DNA of 64,000 nt from Nautilus pompilius (GCA_018389105.1 JACATO010001076.1:72501-136500), one strand, 5' to 3'; positions 21,101 through 33,217 are shown, numbered from the stretch's first letter. The notes: a model not told the origin generated them from the letters alone. Program-made: numbers and translations.

Positions 21101-24100
21101 CAAAAAAAAAAACAAAAAAATTGCATACAGTAAAAATAATCTACACTTGAAATTCAGATCCATGCATCAGAGATGAGTGATCCTGAAAGAGAATAATGCA
21201 ATCAGCAAGCAGTGGTAAAGGAGTAGAGGTCTTCGTAAAGACCAAGCCTTCTGCTTCTTCTGAAACAACAGTTTAAAATGTTTTATTTTCTGTTTTAGAA
21301 ACTCTGCAGTATACTATTAACACTGATGTAGGAAATGTGGTAGCAATATGCTGTTAGCTGAAATGAGATTACAAAGATGAGTCAGGTTAATCCAAATCTT
21401 GACCTTGCTGCAGAAAGTACATCAAGCAAATTTAATCAAATGCCAAACAACTAAACTATTAGAAAATCTTTTTTAGTGCAAAACTAATGCATACAAGCAT
21501 TGTTCCTGAAATGTGATTTCTCTAGTGTTTTACACTATACTAGTCAACTAGTACATACTAATAGCACTATCAAAAAATGTGAGAATTTTCTGAGTCAGAG
21601 ATTGCCTGCTCTCCTGTTTTCTGCTTTTCCAAATCACCAATTATTTCTAAACTTCAGAACCAATTTCCCATGACAAGTAGCTCACAGCTGTGCCAAGTGA
21701 GCAACTCTGAATCACATTAGCCATCAAGCTTATCTATAATACACTTCAACTGATGCTGATAGACACCTTCCATTTTATCCTCAAAGCAATCTAGGATGTA
21801 GCTTACTTAAATATGCAAGTCTACTACTAGGACACGATGCTTTCCTTTACTAACAACAGGATCATTCTAAGACTTTCATTTATAATAAAGCACTGTCCCC
21901 ACCTTTTTTAAAAAAATTTTGTCTAGAAAAATGAATGACAGAATAATAATCTACATAATGAAACCTTCACAATTAAAATTTTAAAACTCAACGCAACAGC
22001 CTAGATAATATCCATCTATTCAAACAAAGAAAAAATAACACCATGTATCATGAATATGTGCATGTATATTAATTTTCTACATCTCTTACACATTTAATCA
22101 TTTGCTGTCACATTCTCAATTAGGAAAAGTCATAACTGAATTTTTTTTGCAAAAATTTATCTGTATGAATAATTTTAATAAAATTTTAATAAATTCAAAC
22201 TTTTAATTTTTTTCAAAACCCCATGGGTGAGGCTATAGTCAACAACATCACAAATAACTGTTTTAGAAGTCAGGATTGTTTGTGTTATATGTTGTTCATA
22301 AGGATTGTGATGGCAGACTTTTTATTCATGTCAAAAAGCTAAAAAAAATACAAGCTGGCAATCTCCTAAGTATGGACATGACATTAAAATATTTAATTAT
22401 TTCTTATATGTATCTGATAACTTGTGATTATTAATATGAGCATTAAAACTCAATAAATATACTGAAATGCTTCCAAAGCCAAATTCAGGAGTTTCTCTTT
22501 AAAGTTATCTCCCTTCATCTATCATGATCTGACATTCCTCAGGAAAGTTTACTTTGGTAATTAGTTAGCATTCACAGTATTATAAGCATAATATTTAAGA
22601 CCTCTCAGAATCCATGACAGTAGTGTACAGTGCAATGATGTGGATATGAGACTCAATTTTCCTGTTTTTCAAGTTAATTATAGCATTGGTATTACATTAA
22701 TATACTTTTGAGAATATCAGCCCCCCTCATTTTAAATTTAATGTAGCTATCACCGTCTCTCTGCTGCTTTGAAGACTACACCACCTGACAATTTTCAGTC
22801 TAACAAAGAAAACAAACAACTGCCAAATAACCATGGAAGTGGTTAATGGAGGAAGGATGATCATGAGATAGACAAAGCCAATGCTAAAATATTTAACCTT
22901 ATAGCCACTTCCAAAGTGTCCATCCATGATTTGGCATTGTCTTGGTCCAGTGAATAGAGAAGTAATATCTCATCTTTACATGACACCTAGAATTAAAGAA
23001 AAAACAAAAACATCCGCTAATGTAGTAAATTTATAATGATGTAATAAATCAATCTTTGTTCATAGCAACACTAGAATAGCGTACAACACAGGGGTGGTGA
23101 GCATGCTTGCAAACAAGGTTCACAAGGAAAGACCTTACTAGGATTTTTTTTTCTGGTGCAAAGGGAAACCATGCCAAAGGATGTACACCCACACCAGGCT
23201 AATCCCTCATCCTTATCACTTCACCACCCTGTAATATCACTGAAAAAAAAATAGCATTTTAACATTTTCTGCAAATATTTTAGAAAAATAACAAAAGTAA
23301 AAAAAAAATAAATAACTGGGTATCAGTACAGTAATAAGACGATTATCACCTACAAAAATTATACAATTAATAAGTTGATAGAAGAGACTTAAATATTGCC
23401 AGTTGAGAGTAGTTTTGGGCATGCACATAAGAGTTGTCTCCACTTTGGTATGCACATTATGAGTTGTCTCCATTCAATGAGAGAGCAGTCTTACCTTGAA
23501 CATTCCACCACCTTCAAGCTGCCTGTTGTCGGTGAACACGCGCTCCACACTGCAATGCCTCAGTGGAAGCACACAGCAGCATGAGTAGGAGTGGTGACCA
23601 CTGTCCAGGAATTTTGGCTTGGCATATAGCAACATGTCAGAAAAGAGGAAGAACATCCGATCCTGAGACTTCCCTCCTTTCCGTGAAACCTGCAAGAAAG
23701 CAGACATTTTTGGATTTTCACCTCTCAGAACTGGGTGCAGCAAGGAAAGATTATGTTCCTACCTACTGATTTTTGGAAACTTAAGAAAAGATTTCTTCAA
23801 ATTTGCAAAATTATATATACATACATACATAAAAGGGCTAAAATTTTATCACATCTTGAAGTGTAGCAACTTTAATAAGATAAACAGTAAAGTAATTAAA
23901 GTGACCTGAAGCCATTTGTTGCACATTGAGCAGAAAAACAATATTTTTTCTTTTCTCTTTTTTCAATTAAAATAACATTGTACAGATAGAGCTTTTCTTA
24001 CTTTCTTCAGTGGACCCTCCTTGATGAATTCCCTTCCAGGAATTAAGATCTTGGGTGCTGTGCTGTCCAAACAATTTTGTATGCTTAACATCTTCTGGAA

Positions 24101-27100
24101 GTTCTCATGCTGCCGAACATGCTCATTGATGTGACTGGCTATCTCACTCACCTGCTTTGTGGCTTCTACAGGAAACAGAAACATCAGAAACTTAGAGAAA
24201 TGAGGAGAGAGCATTAGTGGCCCACAACTCAGCAGCTAGTCTTCCTTGAAAGTTTGTCATTAAAGTCAAAAGTATTCAAAAATCAAAATTTTCCCTTGAT
24301 ATCAGTGACAAGAATTGAGGGGTCAATACATAAACTTTGAATTAATGAATATTATCAATTTTGCTTCATGCTCATCTGATACAGGTGAGATTAAAACAAA
24401 TCTTTTGGTTGTCTTCTAAGTATGATTTTCTGATCAGCACAAATTTGTGAATATTGCTTTATTTACTTCCTATCATTAATTACTTTTCACAATTTATGTA
24501 GTATAAAAAGTCGTTTTGATTAATTTTTCAAAACAGTATATGTTTAATTTCTTTATCTTTGCCATTTAACATACTTGTGATTGAAATCTGTAACATTATA
24601 TAGGCTCAGGTATTTTAGGTAAAAACCAATTCAGCCCAAGAAAACCAAATTGTCAAGTAAAACTAATCCACTGTCTGTTGTGGTAGAGCCAGCAAGCAGC
24701 ACTAATCTTCCATTACCTTGCAGAGCATGGTAGTCATGGTGACTAGGCAGAGTATGCTCCAGAAGATCCTCCAGCAGTAACTTGTACCTGAGAAAAAAAT
24801 AAGATTTAATTACCTACTAACTGTTGACATCTGTCATTGAGACAAAGAACAGCATAATCCTGTCAAATGGGAACAAGAGACATTTTAAATCACAAAGTTA
24901 ATTATGTTGGATATAACAACGTCACTGAATCAAAGTGGTTAATTTTCATCATCATCTTCACTTGCCTAGCATTAAAGTAGGCCAAATGCAAAGATTTTAA
25001 GTTCCTTGAAAACTTAAAGAAAAATTAAAAAAAAAAAAATAATAAAAGTTAAATTTTGTTTTTGATGTCTTGACTGAACTGAGTTGGCTGGATATTACAA
25101 CTAAAATCATTGTTTTGTTTTAGTATGAACAATAGAGAGAATTGTTGGTAAAAATCCCTGTTAGAATGTACTGAAAATTCTGCACCGGTTTCTTTTAACA
25201 TTTGTCTAAATATCTGTAATCTTGTCACTAACTTCATCTATTCTTCTCTCATAAGAATCCAATTTGGCAATATTAGGTACAAACGTGTACAATTCCAAAT
25301 GTAATTAATGGAGGACCCATTTGTAGTTAGGACAGTACAGAAGCAAGAGTTAGTAAAATTATCAATATTTTTTTGAAGAAACTTTCAGTTTTTAATTTAT
25401 TCAATTTCATAATTATATGTATAAATGAGTCTATGGATCAGTGGGATTAGGTTCTACTAGGAGAGATGAAAGAATTGTATACAATAACCAGTACTTTCTT
25501 TGTGTGTGAGGGAGAGAATAAGTGAATGAGGTTCAAAATTATATTGTTATTTTCTGTTTCATAAATAGGGAAAAATGTCTAAATTAAAAATTTGGGCCGT
25601 TTCCTGTTGTTTTGCAAGAAATGAATCTACCTGTGTTTGCACACCACATGTGCATCACAATACAGGGGAGGTAACCAGATAAACTAATTTAACATTTTAT
25701 TTGAATTAGCGTTTAAAAACATCTTCGTATTCAATATACATACAAAAATCTCATCAAGAGAGATTTGGATAATCCAGTAAAAATAATTTGAAAAATATAA
25801 AAGAATTATAATAAAAAATACAAAAATCTTTGCATATAACATTGGCTTCTGATTGAAGTAGAGATTTTATTCAAAAATGTTTACTTTCTGCACTATAAAT
25901 TAAAATTTTCCTTTCATTTTCCAGGCATTTTTTCCTTTTCATTTGATTTACCAAAGTGTGTGCTAAGTCATTAATAATATTTGAGATGTTCCATGGCTTT
26001 TTAAAGTGTTTTTAAATAACTGTTAACAGGTAGGTGCATTTTGTGCAGCTATCTGGAAATTGTTTGAACATTTGAGCATTTAAAATATTGCATTTCTAGA
26101 AAAGTAAGGGGTAAAAAATGTACTATTCTCAAATGTTGGCTATTATTGTAAAATTTAAAATATCCAAAAAATTGACTCTCTAAATTCTGTAACCCACTGG
26201 TATTTTTTAAATTTCTTTTTGCTTATACTGTAAAGTCTTTGTTATCTGGTATCCTTGGGACCAAGCAGATGCTGGTTAATTAAATATGGCAGTTACTCAA
26301 GACTCCTCACTCAATATTACTCTCTTAAAAGATTTAAAAGTTTGGTTCACACACACTGTACACACAATAATGGTGACTGACAAACTGAGCAGGCAACTAG
26401 CAGCATCCCCATCTGCAGACATGAGAGAGTTAACATCTTGGATGCTGAGTGACAAACTTCCATATATGCCAGTCTCTAAACTGTAGAATTGTATTGAGAT
26501 ATTTTACAGATTCTGGATACTACAGTATTCTGAATACTAAAGTTCTGGATAACAAATTTCTACCACACAAAATTTGCTTTTATATGATGAAAAACAGTCA
26601 TGCAAAACAAACTTTTCAAAAAAGGACCAGAAGCCATTCAGTGTTTAATTCCAGATCTGGGGTGACTGAGAATCTGATGTAGAATCTTAGCAACAAAACC
26701 CCTGTTTTCTGTTATTACAAACATAATTACAATAAAAAATGTTATATGAAAAAAATAGTTGCAAATACTGAAGATATATACAGTAAGTATATAACTGAGT
26801 ATTTCCTTATTTTAAAATAACCATACAGGAAACAGCACTTTTAACATGAGAGAGAGAGAGTGTCTGTCTGTGCATGGATTAGAAATTCATAACATAAACA
26901 CTGTTAGATAAAATGTAAGAAATATTGTAGCAGCAAAGTTACTGATTCTTTGTGTATGTTATCTTCTTCAAAGAATTTTCATTAGTTTAACCTGAAAATT
27001 GCTGATTGCCTTCAAGAGTTTTCCATGAGCACCAAGGTCAAACTTTGGTGAAACATCATGGAGCAGATAAAGCTGAAACTAAGAGCCAGTAGTAAGCCAT

Positions 27101-30100
27101 ACTTGAAAAGTCATAGAAAGGAGTTTAAGAACATTTGAGTTTTACCTGGGAACTCTTTGAACAGGTGCAATGAGTAGAGCATTAAGCTTCAAGCCACTCA
27201 ACTCTAGCCGCTCTTCTTGCTTACAAACAAAGTCAGCAAACTCTTCGTTCTTCTGCGTCCATTCCTGACAATCAAAAAATATTTTCTGCCACTTTTTCAG
27301 TTTTAATAAAATTGTTATTTTTTTTAATGACACTGATCTATATCCACTTTGGCTGGATAATTTTAAAATACAATCACTTTTTAGACTTGTCAACTATTTA
27401 GTACTCATAATACTCTGAAAGAAATTTTCAGAATAACATTTAATTCAATACCCAAATGTATTTATCATTTTCATTAATCTAAAAGCAAACACTTCTAAAA
27501 TTTGTTTGTTTTTAAATAGTATTTTTCTATAAACTGAATTAAAAACTATTTATGTAAAATTGAATTATGTTGCCTAAAGATACTGTATCGCCATCATCGT
27601 TATTTGATTGTCACAAGAGAAGTTGGCCATCCACCCACCTGTAATGTGGCCAGAGCCAGGTTGTGGTTATTGGCATACATGGAGTACAACTTTAGGAAGG
27701 GACCAAGGTAGAGGAAGGCTTGCCCAACTGTGCTTTGCTCCATTTGCTCCAGTAGCTGTGTGTTCACTGTTTGGATCTGCTCAATGTTACTGAACAGCCG
27801 ACTGTGCACCATCTCAGGTATGATACATGCAAACCTCAGGGGAAAGTCAAAGTACTGAAAACAAAAAACTTTAATGTTAGGCTTCGGTATCCAAGGCAAA
27901 ACCTGTAAAGGTTAATCCAGGTGGTTTCCCAAAAGACAGCAACACATACCCTATGAACAAGTTCCAGACGATGCAGATATGTTTCTTCTGTCTCAAGAAG
28001 TTCCTTAATTATCTTCTTCCTTCTCCTTTCTCGCTTAGCATCCCTGGCTGCTTTCTCCTCCACTACATTTGCCAACTGTTCCTCTTGAGCTATTTCTGCC
28101 AGCACTGAAAAAAATATTTAAATGTTGATTACCAGTATGCAAAAGACTATTTTCTCCTGCTTTCTTGCCAATATTATAAAATCTGCTCTGATCAAAGTTA
28201 CATTAGCTTTGTATCACCATCGTCATCATCTACACTCATTTTAACATTTGATTGGCAAATTTGAAAAATAAATATCCCTTTTTGTTATGTGTAGTAAATT
28301 TTCACTACAACGAAAGCTTGCCAATACCTAGCCACAAAACACATAAAATTTGAACTTAGCATCATAAGCAATGGGCAGTGCCCATCCATCGAGCATCATC
28401 TCATTGGCTCCACCTACCATCCATCTAAGTCGGTTGTGGCATTTTCCATCCTCATTGTTCATTGTGTGTTCCAAGTGTTAGACATCTTTGAGTTTTATCT
28501 CAAAACATGCTGCCCTCCTTTATCATGAGTTCCAAGCACTATTCAACATTACTTACTAGCACACCAGACAAGAAGTCAAGACAGTCTATAAAGCTTGTGG
28601 AAAGACATGAAAAAAGCTGAATGCTTAGTAATCATAGCACACAATTGCGTGCATGAGTGCCAACAAAATAAAGGTAAGTGCAGCAATAGCTACACCACGT
28701 GAGTAACTAAAGTGTGATATATGACAATAGAGAAGATGGAAAATCTACTCTGTGATTGAAAAACCTTGCTGAGTTTGATCATAATTTTGAAAAAAAAATG
28801 AGGCAAGATTTAAGGGATCGTGAAGAATCTTCAACCAATCAAAAGACATTTAAAGTTAACCATGACTGACTTGAATGCTTTCAGCAGCACACTACACATG
28901 AAGGAAGAGGTAGCAAGTGCTGATGCTGTAATGGCTGAATATTTCCAAAATGGATTGAAACAGATCATAACAGAAGGTGGATATGTGGCAAAACAGGTGT
29001 TTAATTTGGACGAAATCAGACTCTTCTGAAAGAAAATTCTATTATGTACCTACATATCAAAAGAGAAAAGCCAACAACAGGCTTCAAAGCATCAAAAAAT
29101 TAGCTTACACTTTTTCTTGGAGGGAATGCAGAGGCTGATTATAAGTCTAAGCCACTGTTAGCATATCACTCCGAGAACCCTTCTGCTTTGAAAGGATATA
29201 GCAAAACCAATCTTCCAAAGGTTTGGCACTTGAATCACAAAGCTTGGGTGACACCTATTCTGTTCCAATATTACATCACATCTTATTTATCTCTTTTCAT
29301 CATCAGATATTGCACCAAAAATCTGGATAATAAATTCTTACTGATTATCAATATCAGTCCTGGTCATCCCATCCACTGCAAAGACTTTGTTGATAACACC
29401 TGTGTTTCTTTTTTTTCCTTCAAACATCTTGTCATTAATTCAACTGATGGATCAAGGCATTATCTCAGCATTCAAACATCATGACACTGTTATGAAGCAG
29501 TTCATCTCGGAAAGAGACTATGAAGGTGAGCCGTCCATTTTGGACTCTTGGAGGAATTATAACATCAAGACGGCATTGGACTAGATAGAGGAATTATGGA
29601 ATGAAATAAGCAGTACAACCATGAAGAGATGCTTGGAAGAAATTGTGGCCAGAGTGCGTTCCTCACATTTTAGGGTTTGAAAGAGACGAGAAGGGGGTCA
29701 ACAGACAGATTGTTGAGTTGGTGCACAGAGAGGATTTACAGATGTTAATGAAGGAATCCCATGTTGATGATTTGACAAACAAAATCCTTATAGAACTGCA
29801 CAGGAAAAAGACGACACTGATTCACAAACACCCCTTTCAAAATGCCTTATCGTGAAGCATTTGTTGCAGGGTTTTATGCTAATAGAGCAGGTCAAGCAGT
29901 TTCAAAGATGATGACCCAAATGTGAAACGTAACCTTTTGCATGAACAGAAAAGATGAAGACACCATTCATTAGTATAGGGAGCTCTATAAAATAAAGAAA
30001 AAACAAGGTAAGCAGACAATACTTTCTTCAAGCCAAGGGACCTAGCAATCCTCAATAATCTACTTTAGAACTTCAGCCATCAACTTCTATCAGTGAATCA

Positions 30101-30505
30101 TTGCCCATCGATGTCAAAATAGAAACATTTCATTTTCGTTCCTATTTTTCCTTTCTGTTTGTTTTAATCAGTACTGTTCATTATAATAAATATATATGCA
30201 TTGTATATTTAGTTTCCTTTACTATAATTTATATACCATCTCAGGTCTCCATAATGTAACTCTAATTATTTCATTTAAATTAATAGAAAATCCATTTATC
30301 TTTAACAAATTTTTGCTTGACATGAATTTGAAGGAATGCATCCCTTTCAGAAAAACGAGAAGTTAGTGTATTCTGGACATACATAGAGAATGCCACTATC
30401 ACTCAAATCTTAATGGTGTCTCTACAAATAAATTACTAATACAGAAGCAATTAAGCAATTAATTATATAAGTTTTTTGTTTGCATGTTTTAAGTAAGGGA
30501 GCAAA

Positions 30506-30543
<38 letters not shown>

Positions 30544-33217
30544 GCTAAAGCTTTAATCTTTAAAAGCAAAAGTGATGTGATAAATAATGTGACAACATGC
30601 ACAATATTAACCTTGTGGTAAATTATTTAAGCAAGTTATGTTAAGGTGGTAAAAGTATGAAAACCATTTTCTGTTAAACATGGAGTCCTTTTCAACTACC
30701 ATTTTCTTCTGCAGAACTGGTCTAAGGACTAAGGAGAGACATTATATACGTTTCGGAGGAGGGGAGAAAAACAATGTTACCTTTGAGCCTGCTTCGAGTA
30801 GACAACATTTTATAAAGTTACTACAGACTTGCACAGCAGCATCAGTAGCCTGAAAAGAAAATGATACAATTTTGTATTTAAAGAACCACCAGCTTGTGGA
30901 ATACTGATGTCAAACATGCAAGTAATTGTTTGCTTTTTTTAATGAGAAACGTTAAACAGTAATTCTGAGTTAGAAACTTCATGCTGCTACTTTACTAGGC
31001 AAAACTGAAATCTGTAGAACAAAAATACACAAACTAATTCTAAGATTCAAGATGACTACCAACAAACAAAATCAACCATTTTTCATAAAACAACTTAGTT
31101 TTGTGTGAATGTCTTCCAACAATTTTTTAAAAATTTGAATTTATCTCCTCAACCAAGAGGAGGAGAAATTTTTAAAGCTTTTTGAAAGGGCTAATGTAAA
31201 GAACCTAAGATTAACTAAGAAGCCAAGCAACAGGCAGGGAAATATGAATCAGCTGAGCCTAAGACAAACAGTATGGGGGATTTAAAAATATTGAAAAACT
31301 GTTTTCAAATTCTCAGATGTACATATTTTCCCCTTTCTTTGTGAACCCCATCAGATAAAAAATATTTATATATTTCTCTTTCCACTAAAGATCAGCTTCA
31401 AGTTCATCATATTTTATTTATTTTTCCTTCACAAAATTAATTCCTTTTTTCTATAGATTTCCTTAAATTTTCCTTAGTTAAGCACTCATTAAGACATAAA
31501 ACTTACAGGCAGAGTTTAGATAGATAGGAAGTAACAATTAATCAGTTACCAAGGTGACTTTGTTTAGGTTGTCACCTACTCCTTGCTACAGAAAAGGTAA
31601 GTGGATTGTATAATTTTGAGAAAGTTTTATAGAATTTTGCATTCTAGTCCCACACTCAGCATAACGAATCACTTATAACATAGATAAGTGTAAAACATAA
31701 GATTAAAATACAATGAAATCCTTATTGTATAAGTTTTGTAGAAGGGCTTAAAAAGCAAACACACATCGCTAAACAACAATAATAAGAGAATTAACAAAGA
31801 AAGAAAAAAGCCACTAGGTAGGAGAAATTCCCTAAAGATAGACAAGAGAATTCAGGGGTTCTAGCGCCCCCCCTCTACGGGAGTACTCTTCCTCTGGCGC
31901 CCCCTGCTACAAGGAGTACTCTTCCTCTGGCGCCCCCTGCTACAAGGAGTACTCTTCCTCTGGCGCCCCCTGCTACAAGGAGTACTCTTCCTCTGGCGCC
32001 CCCTGCTACAAGGAGTACTCTTCCTCTGGCGCCCCCTGCTACAAGGAGTACTCTTCCTCTGGCGCCCCCTCTACGGGAGGAATACTCTTCCTCTGGCGCC
32101 CCCTGCTACAAGGAGTACTCTTCCTCTGGCGCCCCCTCTACGGGAGTACTCTTCCTCTGGCGCCCCCTGCTACAAGGAGTACTCTTCCTCTGGCGCCCCC
32201 TCTACAAGGAATACTCTTCCTCTGGCGCCCCCTGCTACAAGGAGTACTCTTCCTCTGGCGCCCCCTGCTACAAGGAGTACTCTTCCTCTGGCGCCCCCTC
32301 TACAGGAGTACTCTTCCTCTGGCGCCCCCTCTACAAGGAGTACTCTTCCTCTGGCGCCCCCTGCTACAAGGAGTACTCTTCCTCTAGCGCCCCCTGCTAC
32401 AAGGAGTACTCTTCCTCTAGCGCCCCCTGCTACAAGGAGTACTCTTCCTCTGGCGCCCCCTCTACGGGAGTACTCTTCCTCTGGCGCCCCCTCTACGGGA
32501 GTAATCTTCCTCTGGCGCCCCCTCTACGGGAGTACTCTTCCTCTAGCGCCCCCTCTACGGGAGTAATCTTCCTCTAGCGCCCCCTCTACGGGAGTACTCT
32601 TCCTCTGGCGCCCCCTCTACGGGAGTAATCTTCCTCTGGCGCCCCCTCTACGGGAGTACTCTTCCTCTGGCGCCCCCTGCTACAAGGAGTACTCTTCCTC
32701 TGGCGCCCCCTGCTACAAGGAGTACTCTTCCTCTGGCGCCCCCTCTACGGGAGTACTCTTCCTCTAGCGCCCCCTCTACGGGAGTAATCTTCCTCTGGCG
32801 CCCCCTCTACGGGAGTACTCTTCCTCTAGCGCCCCCTCTACGGGAGTACTCTTCCTCTAGCGCCCCCTCTACCATTGTCTCCAGTGTCTGAACTCACCCC
32901 CTAAAACAAGTCGGACGGAACCGTTTCCGGGAGCCGGACCCTACCTGGGCGGGTCCAGTAAGTCCACCTTTGTTGGACCCAATTCAAATTTAGGCAACAC
33001 GTCCCCTCGAATTTCGAATGACAGGCCGCGGAATGCAGTAAACGGCCGGTCCGTCAGTGGTCCCGAGAAGGCGCGGCCGAGCCCCGATTTCCCCCACCTC
33101 CCTCGAGGACTGCTGCAACCGGCGACAATTACTCACCTGCCCCGTAATTAAGAAGCGGGGACACGCGTTCGAACACCCGTAAAAGAGACTCGTTTTCAAA
33201 TTTGGAGCCAACGACAT
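18080..33217 (-). CDS. ARHGEF39-like: Rho guanine-nucleotide exchange factor, ARHGEF39-like (spliced gene)
   Basis: The gene is on the minus strand. Exons supported by splice sites and matching phases are 27950-28104, 27639-27854, 27146-27264, 24717-24787, 24002-24165, 23495-23689, 22898-22986, 20104-20215, 19674-19832, 18311-18495 and 18080-18179; 33137-33217 and 30781-30849 are likely 5' exons. The DH domain runs from about KKIIKELLETEETYLHRLEL to the end of exon 24717-24787 and includes LNALLIAPVQRVPR. The PH domain follows (REFIKEGPLKK, RMFFLFSDMLLYAKPK, NAKSWMDTLE). The RMFFLF-D-LL-AKP and VFT-type PH signature resembles ARHGEF39. The DH domain would load GTP on Rho-family GTPases at the membrane. 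The tail (about 170 residues after the PH) is Lys/Ser-rich with TPSKKKRRDL, a possible nuclear signal, and a stop TGA at 18082-18080. The join between exons 30781-30849 and 27950-28104 is out of phase, so one exon is probably missing from this model. Confidence 0.85.
18311..18495 (-). CDS. ARHGEF39-like: RhoGEF tail exon
   Basis: Acceptor CTCTTTCCAG and donor GCCAG|GTAAAT. The exon encodes 61 codons plus two bases beginning PVHDLMYSSSSFSL, with MARPWLSYQVMTPDFQ near its end. Phase 0 in and phase 2 out fit both neighbours. Confidence 0.75.
19674..19832 (-). CDS. ARHGEF39-like: RhoGEF tail exon with GC donor
   Basis: Acceptor TTTTTATGCAG, 53 codons in phase 0, with TPSKKKRRDLGDAFAYTE at the end. 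The only donor that joins in frame to the next exon is GAG|GCAAGG, a GC-AG type intron. If this site is not used the frame ends three codons later at TAA, giving a shorter protein. Confidence 0.7.
20104..20215 (-). CDS. ARHGEF39-like: RhoGEF tail exon
   Basis: Acceptor TTATTTGGTACCAG and donor TTG|GTAAGA. It encodes a basic segment (KISENRQTLRKPSSNKVPL). It enters in phase 2 and leaves in phase 0, matching both neighbours. Confidence 0.75.
20230..22890. other. RhoGEF intron, no feature recognised
   Basis: AT-rich intron DNA with A runs near 21000 and 21100. No transposon ends or extra exons were identified. Confidence 0.4.
22898..22986 (-). CDS. ARHGEF39-like: RhoGEF exon, end of PH domain
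   Basis: Acceptor TTTAATTCTAG. It encodes VSCKDEILLLYSLDQDNAKS followed by the PH C-terminal helix with its conserved Trp (SWMDTLE). The donor AAG|GTTAAA is non-consensus at +3 but keeps phase. Confidence 0.8.
23495..23689 (-). CDS. ARHGEF39-like: RhoGEF exon, PH domain core
   Basis: Acceptor TTTCTTGCAG, donor CAAG|GTAAGA, 65 codons in phase 0. It contains QDRMFFLFSDMLLYAKPKF and SVERVFTDNRQ, the most diagnostic PH segment. Confidence 0.88.
24002..24165 (-). CDS. ARHGEF39-like: RhoGEF exon, DH-PH linker
   Basis: Acceptor TTTCCTGTAG, donor AAA|GTAAGA. It encodes the last DH helix (EIASHINEHVRQHENFQKML) and the first PH strand (REFIKEGPLKK). Confidence 0.85.
24717..24787 (-). CDS. ARHGEF39-like: RhoGEF exon, DH helix
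   Basis: Acceptor TTTTTTTCTCAG, donor CAAG|GTAATG. It encodes YKLLLEDLLEHTLPSHHDYH, completing the conserved PRYKLLLEDLL motif of DH domains with the previous exon. Confidence 0.87.
26229..26565. mobile_element. Pogo/Tigger-type MITE in a RhoGEF intron
   Basis: The left end reads TACTGTAAAGTCTTTGTTAT, then CTGGTATCCTTGGGACCAAG and GCTGGTTAATTAAAT, following the pattern of pogo-type MITE ends (TTATCCGG, GGGACC, a second copy of the CCGGATAA-type motif). The right end near 26540-26562 reads CTGGATAACAAATTTCTACC, an imperfect inverse of the left. There is no coding capacity, so it is a decayed non-autonomous element. Confidence 0.55.
27146..27264 (-). CDS. ARHGEF39-like: RhoGEF exon, DH conserved region 3
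   Basis: Acceptor GATTGTCAG, donor CCCAG|GTAAAA. It encodes EWTQKNEEFADFV and LKLNALLIAPVQRVPR, the classic LLI-PVQR-PR signature of DH exchange factors. Confidence 0.88.
27639..27854 (-). CDS. ARHGEF39-like: RhoGEF exon, DH conserved region 1-2
   Basis: Acceptor TTTTGTTTTCAG, donor ACAG|GTGGGT, 72 codons in phase 0. It contains SRLFSNIEQIQTVNTQLLEQ and VGQAFLYLGPFLKLYSMYAN, typical of the DH core helices. Confidence 0.87.
27950..28104 (-). CDS. ARHGEF39-like: RhoGEF exon, DH start
   Basis: Acceptor ATTTTTTTCAG, donor ATAGG|GTATGT. After an Ala/Glu-rich lead it encodes KIIKELLETEETYLHRLELV, the first DH helix. The exon enters in phase 1 and has no in-frame ATG, so an upstream coding exon is required. 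Confidence 0.85.
28500..29960 (+). pseudogene. Tigger/pogo transposase relic
   Basis: The + strand holds scattered coding traces of a Tigger-like transposase: KQVFNLDEIRLF near 28990-29028 (the family's NxDExGLF block containing the first catalytic Asp), the ALKGYSKTNLPKVWHLNHKA block near 29185-29244 followed by WVTPILFQ, a degraded DNSPGHP-type block near 29365, and the C-terminal LWPECVPHILGF and ELVHREDLQMLM stretch at 29643-29760. Many stops and frame changes show it is dead. A possible left end (TAGTAAATTTTCACTACAAC) is at about 28291. It lies in an intron of the RhoGEF gene, antisense to it. Confidence 0.75.
30511..30538. repeat. (TA)n microsatellite
   Basis: About 14 TA dinucleotides in a row. 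Confidence 0.8.
30781..30849 (-). CDS. Probable 5' exon of the RhoGEF gene
   Basis: Strong acceptor (TTTTCTTTTCAG) and donor (AAAG|GTAACA) enclose 23 codons open in one frame only, starting ATDAAVQVCSNF. Phase 0 fits the exon at 33137-33217 but not the exon at 27950-28104. It may belong to an alternative transcript or be joined through an exon not found here. Confidence 0.5.
31868..32875. repeat. Minisatellite of about 32 copies with a CTCF-like core
   Basis: A head-to-tail array of a 31-33 bp repeat (core GGCGCCCCCTGCTAC, then AAGGAGTACTCTTCCTCT). About 14 copies carry CCCCCTGCTAC and about 18 carry the shorter CCCCCTCTAC; some have AGCGCC in place of GGCGCC. The core AGCGCCCCCTGCT matches the reverse complement of the well-known CTCF consensus CCAGCAGGGGGCGCT over 13 contiguous bases. 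The array lies in the putative first intron of the RhoGEF gene, just downstream of its CpG-rich start. Confidence 0.95.

Noticed and set aside
28133..28187. A 55-nt minus-strand segment with acceptor and donor that would fix the RhoGEF phase problem (phase 0 in, phase 1 out).
   Set aside because: It would leave an intron of only 28 nt before exon 27950-28104, too short for normal animal splicing, and short open segments of this kind are common by chance.
31868..32875. The regular array was considered as a CRISPR array.
   Set aside because: There are no unique spacers; the whole 31-33 bp unit repeats, and the context is animal DNA.
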